From Bugulina stolonifera (lineage: Eukaryota > Bryozoa > Gymnolaemata > Cheilostomatida > Bugulidae): a stretch of 64,000 bases of DNA. The stretch covers positions 25,459,233 through 25,523,232 of the forward strand of contig OW285188.1 of the NCBI GenBank assembly GCA_935421135.1, written 5' to 3'. The notes beneath the pieces were generated by a model. That model made no database searches. It saw only the letters and a program-made list of their open reading frames with translations, and was not told where the DNA came from. The position numbers were made by a program, and so were the translations under genes. Shown in pieces: positions 23,217 through 35,653 of the stretch (position 1 is the first letter of the stretch; the number at the start of each line of letters is the position of its first letter).

Positions 23217-26200
23217 TCACGTGTCTGTTTCTATACCTGAAGTTTTCATAGGAGGCCATTTCAATCTTACTGCATCATGCTCTGACTCTGGCAGCCATTC
23301 AAGAAATTCAGACAGTAAATCTAAAGAACAACATGGTAAATAACAGAGAGTTCACAACTTGTTTAGTTTTGGTATTATTATAAAGTAGGCAGTGACCTAC
23401 AAACTAGTATCCATCCATAATGGCTAAACCATAATGTCAGAAAAAACACGTTTATGACAATGCAGAGATAGAGGTACATGTATATGAAATTGTCCTCTCC
23501 TTCTCCCGAAGAGTCAAGGTAAGACAATTTCTACATTTACATGTACATGTTACATTGTGATATATACTTGTACATGTACATTATTGTATAAGGACTGACT
23601 AGTAGACCTGGAGGCATTGCCTGCCCATGTAGCCAGTGAAATGAACAATTCCTCCAAGAATTGTCAATCCTGGTCAACTATGTTACCATTATGGAGCTTT
23701 GAGGCCATGTAATATAATCTCATTGCACATTGTACCTCATCAATAGTGTTGGCAGCGTGCTTATTGGCATCACAAGTGTACAATGATCACATAAGCCTCT
23801 GTATGGTTGTCGGCATTGCTCCAATCAAAGAATGATGACGACAAGTTCAAACTGTGACAAACTGGCCCCGCTTTGCCATAACTGAGTGGAGCATTCTAGT
23901 GCAGTAGTTGATACGGTTATTACACTGTAGCCCAGTATATCCCAGATAATATGTAGCATGTACATCCACTCTGTACTTACATGAAGAATCTTCTGCCCAT
24001 TTATCTTTCAACAGCTCACGGGTACAGATCTTACTCGAGTAGAGAGCTTTCAATAGAGACTCGGTCCTAGGCTGTAGTCTGAAATAAAGAGAGATAAACC
24101 ACACACACATTATACATTATATAAGCATACATTTTATCATCTACTCGAGGACAGGCAACTCATACCACTGCTGAGCCAAGAGACTCCACAATCAAGTGAC
24201 TCCACGTTCAACTGCACATGCTCTACCACACATACCTGGCCCATGACTTGATCATTATTGAGGGAGATGCGAGGTATTTTGGTATGTATTTCTGCATCTT
24301 TTTTTTAACTTCTCCTTCCAGGAGGGCCTTGGCAAAGTACCTGTATTTCTCCACTTTATTTGGGTATTCTACCTCCACTGTGGGCATCTGCCATAAGTGT
24401 GGACCTAGAGAAGTGATAATATGGTTTGTATAAATTGTATACAAGTCGATACTGGTGATACATTATACAGAATTCATATCGATACTATATTTGTATAAAA
24501 TCTACACTAGCTGACTACAACTGTATATTACATGTAGAGTAATAACAAGCTACAGGTGACACGCTCTTGTAGACAGACTTACCAAAGGTAGATGACATGT
24601 GACACATAACGGTGCCCAAGAGGCTGTCAAACCGAGGCTCGGGACTTTCTAAAGGGTTAGAGAAGGTACACCTTGCAGCAGCATATATGGGAATCCACTC
24701 GGGTTCTATAGCTGTTACACCTGAAACAATACAGTAATGACAGCACAGTTAGTAGAAGCACAGCAGTGATAGCCAAAATGCCCACCATGACATGTTTGTA
24801 TAACAATAGACTGAAAACAACAACGACAGTACTTTGTAAGAACTTTCAAGGCATCAAATGAATAGAGTATTATGCCTGTTCTAATACACAGACCTCTTAG
24901 ATACACTTTATCATTGGCCTCTATTATGTCCTGGTAGATCACATATTCAGGGTTCTTCTTACAGAGTACAGAGGTTGGATGCAGGTAGCAGTAGTCATTC
25001 ACCAGGGTAGTCTGTAACATATAGATAGATATACATGTTCATCTTCTCATCATGGCTAAAATGGCTACTAATGCTGAATACAACTAGAAGTGTACCATAG
25101 AACTAGTGAACTAGTAGTATATCATAGAACTAGTGAGCTAGTAATATACCATAGAACTAGTGAACTGGAAGTGTACCTGGTAGGAGTTTCTCATCTTCTT
25201 CTTCACATCAGGTTCAGCATCATTAGGAACTACATTCAGTCTGAAATAGCATTGTGTACACTTTGCATAAAAGTTCAGTGGCTAAGCACATACATCATAC
25301 ACTGCATACAAGTAGAACATGGAACAACCAACAGGTAACAATTAGTGTGCGAGTGTCTGTATTCCACGGCTTTAGACACTACAGAAGCACATGTTCTCCA
25401 TTGCCACGAAAGCACCTGTTAACGCATTCACTGATGCCCCTACTAACCAATACTGTATCTAATGAAAGCACATGCTAGTACCATTAGTGCACTGTGCACA
25501 CACAAAGTTCACATACCTGGCTACTCTGTCACCTAAACCAACCAGCATGATCTGTCTGATCAGTTTAGCCTGAATTTCTGTGGGTGGGGGCATCTTGGGA
25601 TCCACACATACTTGAGCTGATGGTATCACAGAATTAACTACAACCAGTTGATAAATATGGTAACAGCACATGATGGTGTTATGGTGTTCGCCATAATAAC
25701 TTATTTTCATTATTCAAGTATGACAAGATTCTAGCGTAATACCTATGTTTGTGAGTTGGACTCGTAGTTTCCGCACTTCTGAGATAGCTTTATATCTCAG
25801 TCCATTCAACTCACAGAATGCGGGTGTGCAGCCAGCAAACTCAGCCGCCCCGACTGCCTTGAGATTAACCATTGCATCCCCTGCTAGTAGCGACTGACCC
25901 TGAAGAGCAGAGCACATATTACTAATGGAACACTATGCAGTGTTACAACTGTACACACACTCATTAGTTATTCCATACTTGCAGTGTGGATATGCTACTG
26001 AGCTTGGCATTGACTACTTAATACTTATACACAGTACCTTTCCAGACCACTGGATCTTCTGCCTAGCTATACGACTTGCCATCTTAGTGAGTTCTTCACC
26101 CTGAAACATGCAATGTATATACATGTACATTACGCTTGTAGCTCAACAATCATGTCAATGCAGGACGTCCAGTAAAATGTTGATGATAAAAGAGAAGACA

Positions 26201-29200
26201 ACTTCCACACTACATGTATATATTTATACACTATACACTATACACTATACACTATACACTATACACTATACATTATGTAGTATTATACACGTATATACAT
26301 ATGTAGTATACCAGGAAATTATTATAAGGAGTAGAAACGAAACAATAGCGTGAATCATGTTGGTCTCAATTGGGAGTTGTCTCATCAATATCACACATGG
26401 CAAGACAGGTGCATCAAGTTTACGAAACATTGTCGAGGATGAAACTGTACTCCACAAAATTTTGAAGCCATCAAAGGATATTAGCCTTGATTGGTATTTT
26501 GATCTGCCGAAATGAATATTCAAACATCATAATGAGTTATTCAAACATGTGCAGATGTTAAACCACAGTCCGTATCAGGCACAAAAATAGAAGACTTTGA
26601 CGCAAAGGTATATATTTTTAAAGCCTAAGGCCTATTCAGCAGATCCACTTTTCAGTCTGTTTTGAAAAACCAGTCGACTCCAATCAAATTTGACTCTGCT
26701 CCAGTTAATTGAGACCTCATATGACACATGCTGCCCGATGAGTGTCAGTATTTGGAGAACCTGGCTTATATTGTTTCCGCCGGTCCGCTATATAACTAAC
26801 TCCTTGCATATACATGTACTACACTATACAGCATAATATAATATATGAAATCCAAAAATGGTACAAATTTTGAACACCACTCAGCATATCCTATAATAGA
26901 GTTATACTTACCTCTAGGGCCGAGTTTAGACTGCCCTCCATAAACAACTCCTGCACCGAACATGCAGACACTATGGCTATTATGTATTCTAATAGATCTT
27001 TCTGATGAGCTAAGGCTAGCATCCTTGCATATCTCGGAGCAACAGGAAAGAGTGCCATTGTTTTGCCGAGATCAGTTACGGCTGTACTTACTTGACCCGC
27101 TGAAAAGTGAAAAGTAATTATATAAGAGAAGAGAACCAGAGTAAAGATGTAGTGGCTGTTCACCTATACATGTACATGCATGCAAACACACTAATGATAC
27201 CAATAATATGACAACATGATGTCAATCACTGTGGTAATTCCTTCCAGCTGTCATACATGTACATGTAATGTATAATGGTGGCAAACCCAGAAGAATATGT
27301 TGTACAAAAAGACTAGCACAGCTTACTTCTGATATGCTTAAGTCGACCTTTTGTGATTTGAAGAGCACCTAGTTTGATCAGGAGATCCTGAGCTGCCTGC
27401 AAAAACAGCGTACAGAGAATTTATATATGAACGTATGCAAACACCGCATACAGAGGACATATATATGAACGTATGCAAGCATAGAATGGATGTATACAGT
27501 CTAGTAGTATATTATATTTAGTGTTACATGCAAGCATGCGTGCCATAGCAGTCATACAGTCTAGTAGTATATTATATTCAGTGTTACATGTACGAACCAG
27601 TAGACTCTCCTCAGAGGGGGGAGTAGGGAAAGGGAAGTTGATGATTTTCTCTATTCCCATCGACTTCATCTGCAGTATGAGGTCATCCACTGGCCGACTC
27701 ACTATCTCAGGGGGAGAAAACTTCTCAAACTCATCATTAAACACACTAGATGAGTAGATCCTGTGACACACAGAGAGAGAGAGAGAGGCTATTAGGTCAC
27801 ACATGGCAAGACATGCATTCATATCGAGTTAATACAGCTACAATCTCACACTGACTATGGTAGTTACAAGTGTTTATAGTAGTACTAATTCCTGGATGAT
27901 CTACTTTCATATTTATGGTAAGCCTGTGCTAGAAGAGCTACAGATAATATCAACCCAATGAGTTAATAGTAATACTGACCTGTAACAATGACCTGGTGCT
28001 GTTCTTCCCGATCGGCCCGCTCTCTGATTGGCCGAGGCCTGAGAAGTGAAGGTCACACGGAATGTGGAAACTCCTGTCACTTTGTCATAGAACTTATTTT
28101 TAGTCTGAAAATGGAGAGATGCAGGTACACTACCACCTTACATGTTGACTCCGCCATAATAAGACAGACAATGCACTTACATAGTGCTCCAATAGTCTCT
28201 CGTGTATATGAAGGAATATGGGTCGACCTATAAGAAAGTATGAGCCAGCTGGCTGCTGGCCAACCAGCTAGCAATTTATATAAAATAAACATGACTTACC
28301 TTCCCACAATCCACTACATATTTAATGTTTGGTATAGTGAGAGAGGTTTCGGCAACGTTGGTAGAAATAACACACAGTCTGCAGCCTTCTGGAGCAGGTT
28401 CAAACACCTGGGCCTGTCTCTTAGTGTTGAGTAGGGAGTAGAGGGGGAGTACGTGTAAGGGAAGCTGCCTGTCCGCCCGTCTCTGTTCATAGTCAAACAC
28501 CTGTGGATGGAGAGAGTAGCCAGTAGCTAGTAGTGAGATGCTAGTAGTGAGCAGCTAGTAGCGAGCAGCTAGTAGCGAGCAGCTAGTAGCGAGCAGCTAG
28601 TAGTCAGTAGCTAGTAGCGAGCAGCTATTAGTCAGTAGCTAGTAGTCAGTAGCTAGTAGTCAGTAGCTAGTAGTCAGTAGCTAGTAGTCAGTAGCTAGTA
28701 GTCAGTATGTAGCAGATAGGAGTAAGTATATTCATGTACCTTATCAGATCGCACCATTTCAGCATCGTCAGCCTCACTCTCATCAGAGTCAGCATTAAGG
28801 TCAAGGTCAGAGTGCTCAGCTTCTAACTCGGCCTGTTCATCCATAGGCAGTGCAGAGTAGCTGTAGTCATAGAGATGTTATATAATGGTATGAGTCACAT
28901 GTGAGGCATTATTGCATCAACTACACTGTATGCTTATTATTACGGATTATAGCATCAACTATGTGTATGTTCTCTTTCTCTGTCAATAATACCGCTTTGC
29001 TATTTGTTAACAGGTTTTACAGCTGTGACTCAGACCGAAAGTCCGACACAGGTTTTGCCATCCTAAACCTTCAATGTACACATATACTATATTTTATACC
29101 TGTTCAACTCAATGTTAGGCAGCTTCTCATCCAATGTGGACGGTTCAGATGCTGCTACTTTGCTGCTTGCTGATTGGTCATTAGATGTCTCCTGATCCTC

Positions 29201-32200
29201 TTCTCCCTTTTTAGCCACACTTTCTGTAGTATAAACAGAACAGATGGAGGAACTTAATTCATAAGTAAAATACGTATATTAAATTGTAAGGACGAGTAAG
29301 ATTGACTTGAATATTGTATCAGATCTACAGCAAATACGCAGCTTGACAATGTGGAACTTTATTCATCTCAATAAATCATATTAATATTATTAGAAACCAG
29401 CTGAAAGTTTACAGTGGGACCATAGACAACTGCCGCAGAGTTAACACCTACTGAAATAAAATATAATAATATGAATCTAATAGAGCAATAATGATGCCAT
29501 TTTCCACATTATTGAAAGGACTATTGTGCTGGCGTATACATGTATATATTCATAAATAGACAATCACCACACCTACCGTCTGGCTGAGGTTTTGAAGATG
29601 GGAAGGTCCTCTGAAGTTTCTTGCATAACGTATGAACTTCCTGTTTGCCGGTGACAAAGACAAGGATACCACCAGCAGGAAGTTGGCGGTGAATCTTACA
29701 CACTTTCTTAAAAGTCTCAGTGAGGTAGTCATCCGGTGTTCGCTTGTTGAAGTGAATAGTAACAGGGAACTGACGGGAATCAATCTGAACAAGTAAATAG
29801 TATCGATATGAGCTTATACCTGTATGCTACTAACATAAATATCTAACAGGGAGTACATGTGTTTATTGTATAGTTGCGTACAAGGCTCATGGGATACACA
29901 TATAGAGAGAGAGACGCCAACACAAGAGTTGACAGCAGCATCACTGCATCAATATTTAGGACTCACACTATAGGAGCCTCTGGTCATGTGATTATCGAAT
30001 ATAAATCTAAGTAACAGCCATCCTATAGTATACATTCATGGGGATGAGCACCACCATAGTGAATGAATGTTTTATACTAGTGGTAATCTCTTAGTGTCTA
30101 GTTAAACAAGTTCTTGTACATATAAAGCCTTCCCGTTATTTCTCCTGATCAGATAGTAAGTACACCCAATTGACCAGTGGTTGTACATACATATTCTAGT
30201 GTATCTGCACACCGATAATACATGTAACTAATTGGCTTTCTTGCCCTGCCACACCTAACTGCCAACCCTGGAACAATCTACCTCCACAGACTACATACAT
30301 ATACATGTACATGTATTAAAGGGGTTATGACATGTGGTTTATGTCTATATTCAATGCAGAGCCTCTTATTTGGGTTTGTTGCATTTGTGCTACTATAAGC
30401 GGAGTTGTGTCCTCTTGCCCATGCTTGACTCATTAGCACTATTCAATGCTGCTTCAAACGCAACTTTGTTATGAAGACGCGACTGCGTGCTTTATGTCTT
30501 ATAAAGAAAATTGTTGAATTCAAGCTGTTTGCATAGAAAGAGTACAGTAGTCAACAAATGATTTCACAGTGTTTACTAATATAGCTGTAGGATAACTTGT
30601 GCAAGTTTTTGAATTTTTCTGGGCTTTCCTTTTGCTGGCAATAACTAGCTGCCTTTATTGGTAGGTCCGGTATTTCATCTGGCCACACTATATACGGCGG
30701 CTATTATTGCGTTTTTCTATATGCCTATACATTGTGTTGTGGTCTAGTTGTTCTAAATATAGCCTGGAAGGCACAAACAATAGGATATTTACAGTACTAG
30801 AATAACAAAATATCTAGGCACTCAATATATTGTGCCACTATAATACATATGTAGCTGAGTGCGTCTTAATGCTACCGTAAAACACTTGGCATAACCCCTT
30901 TAATAATATAGCTTGCCTACCTGGAGTACTGGTGGTGGCTCAGGAAATAACATTTTGTTATCTCTAAAGTCCTCTACCCTCAGTGTGGCAGACATAATAA
31001 TGAGCTTGAGTGGGTTTCCTTTCTACAAGCACGTGTATCATGTATGCATACACAAGTAACAGTCATTGTCATTACATACATGTATATACTATGGTCAATT
31101 AGTAAAAATGTGGACGTCCAAAATGATTCAACTGCATGCAGATATATGCAACCCGCTAATGTATATCACACCTTGTGTCTGCATATCTACCTTGCATACA
31201 TACCTTGTGCCTGAGAGAGACAATCCTTGAGAGTAGTCCAATCAGGACATCCGTATAAACACTCCTTTCGTGAGCCTCGTCTATTATAATAGCTCTATAC
31301 TTGTTGAGCAGAAAACTCTGTCAACATCCATAACAATAATATAATACACACGTTTAGTAGATATACATTACATGTAATATAATATACATGTGTAGTAGAT
31401 ATACAACAATATAATATACACGTGTAGTAGTACATTTAGTTTTCAATATCATAAAATGCAGTTATGGCTATATTTGTGAACCAAAAACAATGACTACAAT
31501 AAATGCTATTACATCGTCTGTAAATTAACGTCTACCTATATATTATATAGCAGCTGATGGTTAAATAAAATACCTTCTGTATCTCTTTCAGTAACACACC
31601 ATCCGTCATAAACTTGATACATGTGTTTGGAGTTGTGTTGCCCTCATATCGGATTTGAAATGAAACTTCCTCTTCAGTTAGTCCTAATTCTTTAGCTACT
31701 CTTTTGGACATAGAAATGGCAGCCACTCTTCTCGGCTCCGTAATGCCGATTAGATATCCATCACTTCAATGAAAATTATCAAAAATATTATACATTATCA
31801 CATGGATAAACCATGGGGTTACAATATAATATTACATGGAGGAACCATATAATATGGTTAAAGAACAGATAATTCTATTCTATTAAAGATGAATAGAACG
31901 CATACCCACTTTCGGAGAGAATAATAAATTATACACTGTATATTATATAGTGTATAAAATACCTGGTATAGCCAGCCTCATACAGAAACTGAGGTACTTG
32001 GGTGGTCTTCCCAGAGCCTGTCTCACCGCATATTATAGTAACCATACTCTCGGATATAGTCTCTATAATCTGCTGCTCATCACCCAGGATTGGCAGCTTC
32101 ATCCTCGAAACCTACCGAACAACACTAATCATAATAGTACATATATAATGAAACTCATTGTATGTACGAGCATGTGGCGTCACATTAACGTGTTCCTTAT

Positions 32201-34955
32201 ACTACGGTATACAGAGATGGTGATCAATGTATATAATTAGTAATATTGCTGATGAGAAAGTGCACCTGTATATCCTCATCTCTCTCCACGGTCAGCCCTC
32301 CCTTTAGCTGTGACAACAGGGATGGATACAGAGGTTTGTTTTCCATCACTGGAGGCATCAATTCTAAGGGTGAATAAGATCATTTCACTCATCACTATGA
32401 GCAATGAATAGCGTCAATAAAGAATAGAAGACAGCAAAGATATTAGTGCTATTATTTGAGAATACTAATATACTCTATCTCCATGTAATAGACTAAAGTC
32501 TTCACTATTTAAGTGAACATCAGGAGGCAAGAATAGAAAATAAAGAATTAGGTAATATGCCATGTAGTTTCGCATTCATTAATCAAACGCAACAGCATAT
32601 TCATGAGCGGGAATACCTCGATGTGACACCAAGCACAACATTAGGCAATATCAAGATGGATAAATATTAATATACATAATACTGTCACAGCGTCATAGGT
32701 TATTGATGTAACCATGAAACTAACATTAGAGCATAATGATGGCTACTAACAGGTTATATATAACACAACTCGGTTAATCTCTGGGTAACTAATACTCTCT
32801 CTCTCGGATGTTACCCATTCAGAAGGAGACATCTATGAACAGGCATTCAGGATCAGAAGACGCCCATTATATTGTCTGATTGAGGTATTACATGGTGCAA
32901 ACTGTAAAGTTGATGTGATGGTCTGGTATGAAGTTGCGTAGATGAATAGAACATACCTTTGCTATGGGTAGTAGTGACTGGAGAGGTAGGATGACTGCCA
33001 TCTGCAGGAAGTTGTTCATTGACTGTGGGGTCTATAGACAGCGACTGAGGTTCCTCCTCCTCTTCTTCCCCTTCGTCTTCGGAGGAAGTGATGTCACAAT
33101 CACTACTCTCACTGTCAGACACCACCTCCTACATGAGTTAGCGGATATACAGCGGTTATGCAATGTATATTGTGATGATATATATCTTGATATTACAACA
33201 TTCCATTCAGTAATGGTAAGACAATTAGATCGAGCGACTATACAGGAGCTGGGTTCAATGCACCATTATTAACTAAACTACAGTACCTAAACTTAAAATC
33301 TAACGTAGGTTAGTTAAAATACAATTCTAAATACTTGTGAAAAGTCATTCCTATAACAGAGAAATACATGATAGAAAGCACGAGCACTGAATTCAGATGA
33401 ATCTTAGCAACTACATTAACATTAGTCAAAAGCGGGAAGCAGTACGCTATGCAGCGACCGTTCTCCGAAGATGATACGCTAAGAATAAAATGTGTTACTA
33501 GTTTATGGTCGTTGCACCTCCAAATTAAAGCAAACAATGTTTAAAGTTATTAGGTCATACAGAGGTCATACAAGGATCTGTAGGATGCACAGCCATCAGC
33601 CATATATCAGTCAACTCCGAGTAGAAGGGAAGACAATTCTGAATGGTAAAATGACTTGACGCACGATTGTCATCGAGTGAATAATCGTAGGAGAGTCGTC
33701 ACATGCAGGTAATTACAGTGTTACATAGTCCTAGGAGAGTCGTCATATTATGCAGGTAGTTATAGTGCTACAACTATTCATATTGGACACCACTGTATGT
33801 ATATTATGTTTCATAATCTACCTGATGATTCTTTGGTTTCTTATTTGCTCCCTTAATCATATTCACAGGCCTTGCTGTCGGCTCATCACAGGCCATCTTT
33901 GCTTTCCTCGTGTTGCTCCTTTAAACGGTGAGAAGTAAAACAACGTGAATAATATTATACATAGTCTAACCCTCAATAGACTACCATTTGAACTAACAAA
34001 TATGAATAATGATTTCACCTGCACTTCTTGTAACTTCATTCAGCAAGAACCAACAGAACTAGAAAGCTAATAGTCAGTGTATGCCTACCTTTTCTTAGTC
34101 TTGCTATGGTGCATGTCCTGTGTACTAGACATTAGCTTAAGTTCTGAATCTGGAACTTGTACTTTACTGAGAGCCTCCAGCAACTCGGCTCTCTACAACG
34201 TCATGAAATACATGTACAATACACTTTAGCCCAAATACCAGAGGTATAAAATTTTGAATGTTATGTTTGTAGCATGAGTTTTGCACTATGCATGATAACA
34301 GCGTATATTCATTTTCTCTCATACACCTAACTATTTACAATAATTAGCTTCTTAAATTGAAAAGAACAAGGAATATCAATCGGAAGCATGGATACAACAT
34401 CCTTTTCCTGCAGAAGAAAAATAATACAGTGGAGCATTTATAACCACTATACAGAGTCTAGAAAGCTTAGTCACATTGACTTTGTATTAATTTAGTTAGT
34501 AACAATTGCAACAGTCATAAAATAGTTACAATGAATAACCCGCCAACCTTATCTTTCTTTTTCTTCCTTTCTATAACAGATTCAAGTTGACGCCTTTGCT
34601 TTTTCGAGAGACTTCGTTTCTTAGGACCTGGCTCTCGGACTACAGTAGTTTTCCTCTTCTTTGCAGGCAAGACCAGTTCATTGCTGTCTCCAAACTCATC
34701 CTCGTTTACTCCAAATACAGCTTTGTCTACTTTAATCTAAAACATTAAAATCGTAAATTTGAATATTTTATCTTATTTCTTATCAATTCTAAGGTCACAA
34801 ATGTAGGCCTACATATTGAATAATCAAGTAACCTCCACCTGTAATAACTGAAAAGCAAGACATAGGCTACTAACCTGCGCTGCATCACTGTTGTCTATTA
34901 GCACTTTCTTGTTACTTCTGGCTTCCCAGTTGAAGCCTTGCTTTCGTTTACCCAT
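23217..34955 (-). CDS. DHX37: DEAH-box RNA helicase DHX37 (yeast Dhr1 orthologue)
   Basis: 27 exons joined in phase, 1175 aa: 34875-34955, 34548-34736, 34089-34192, 33822-33918, 32957-33128, 32266-32363, 31963-32111, 31574-31763, 31204-31317, 30921-31022, 29577-29784, 29100-29223, 28740-28860, 28300-28500, 27980-28104, 27598-27760, 27327-27396, 26912-27099, 26038-26100, 25743-25899, 25517-25637, 25177-25240, 24894-25011, 24583-24720, 24236-24404, 23981-24078, 23217-23320. The N-terminus is Lys-rich and acidic (residues 1-215). Motif [15 protein letters not shown] is at about 276, DEAH at 373, SAT at 409, and QRAGRSGR at 677. The winged-helix, ratchet and OB regions include [29 protein letters not shown] and [16 protein letters not shown], all diagnostic of DHX37. 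The enzyme releases U3 snoRNA during 18S rRNA and small-subunit maturation in the nucleolus. Acidic insert residues 500-583 interrupt RecA2, as in the family. Confidence 0.96.
25085..25176. repeat. Tandem repeat abutting the 5' splice site of DHX37 intron 22
   Basis: Three to four copies of a 26-28 bp unit (ACCATAGAACTAGTGAACTA) fill about half of this short intron and begin directly at the donor of the 25177-25240 exon. Read on the minus strand, the donor GTACACTTC recurs at the far end of the array, and internal units show GGTATAT at the same place. Confidence 0.8.
26226..26276. repeat. 7-bp microsatellite (TACACTA)n in DHX37 intron 18
   Basis: Six to seven perfect copies of TACACTA, followed by one CATTATG variant. 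Intronic; no coding role. Confidence 0.9.
28521..28715. repeat. 14-bp minisatellite filling DHX37 intron 13
   Basis: About thirteen copies of a 14-bp unit with two main forms, GCTAGTAGCGAGCA and GCTAGTAGTCAGTA. The intron is only 28501-28739, so nearly the whole intron is repeat and both splice sites lie within about 25 bp of it. Confidence 0.9.
30316..30903. mobile_element. Non-autonomous DNA element with TTAA ends in DHX37 intron 10
   Basis: The left end reads TTAAAGGGGTTATGACATG. The right end is the inverse, ending GGCATAACCCCTTTAA. This gives inverted terminal repeats of about 14 bp around 560 bp of non-coding, mixed-composition sequence. TTAA at both outer edges would suit a piggyBac-type target duplication, though it may simply be part of the repeat. 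No transposase remnant was seen. Confidence 0.6.
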
Positions 34956-35033
34956 CACTGGAATTTAGCTTAAGAAGACAAATTCATATGGCATTAATCA
35001 TATGAAATACCCACAAGGATGATATAAACTAAA

Positions 35034-35146
35034 ATGTTCTGTTCACTGTGCTAGGCAGTTAGGTGCCGACCTGGGTTCAAACCCCAGTCAGGGACTGGTA
35101 TTTTCATGATGTGAAACAAGTCTCTGACTGCTCAAAAAATAAATTT
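35034..35146 (+). mobile_element. 5'-truncated tRNA-derived SINE
   Basis: It starts inside the family sequence at TGTTCTGTTCACTGTGCTAG, keeps box B (CTGGGTTCAAACCCC) and the full tail GGGACTGGTATTTTCATG, then GTGAAACAAGTCTCTGACTGC plus an A-rich end, but lacks box A. 5' truncation is what target-primed reverse transcription produces. Confidence 0.8.
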
Positions 35147-35505
35147 CTTGCCTAGAAAATATACACAATATCATGTACCACATTAGAAGAAATGCAAAGC
35201 TTTTATATCGAAGGATTTGTCTGAGGTTTTTGATGTTCTTACAGTGTTTTTGTTGCGTCCTTCAGCAATGATTTTGATGTTGGGCATGCATGAGTACCTA
35301 GTCTTTGGGTATGATTATTGAATTTTTCTTAGAGGGCGTTGAAGCATTTCTTAATACTGTTGATGAAGAAGCATCTGCCTACATTTTTTTTAACACTCAA
35401 GCTGAAAGGTGGGTTGAACTAGGTTATATTCCCGCTTACTTTCTCGTTTCTGTGCTTCAGTGATGTTATTAGTATCTAGCACCGTTTGTGTCATTGTACT
35501 CTAGT

Positions 35506-35653
35506 CCGGCTTACCAAATCTCCCTGATTCCGCAGGAGACTCCCTGATTTCCATTTCAAATTTTGGCACCCCACCCCACCCCACTCAAACTGAACACCCC
35601 CCAACAAAATGCTGAATCTCCCTGATTTTCATCATTCGAACTTGGCAAGCCTA
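35506..35653. mobile_element. hAT-like MITE, diverged copy
   Basis: 148 bp starting CCGGCTTACCAAATCTCCCTG and ending GAACTTGGCAAGCCTA. It is homologous along its length to the copies at 53901-54044 and 54826-54943, including a C-rich middle and the words GAGACTCCCTGATT and AATCTCCCTGATTTTCATC. Terminal bases have decayed and no clear 8-bp duplication remains. Confidence 0.7.

Noticed and set aside
34345..34408. Possible extra DHX37 exon ([13 protein letters not shown]) between exons 2 and 3
   Set aside because: It has an acceptor but no donor, and joining exon 2 directly to 34192 gives [18 protein letters not shown], which matches the family without a gap.
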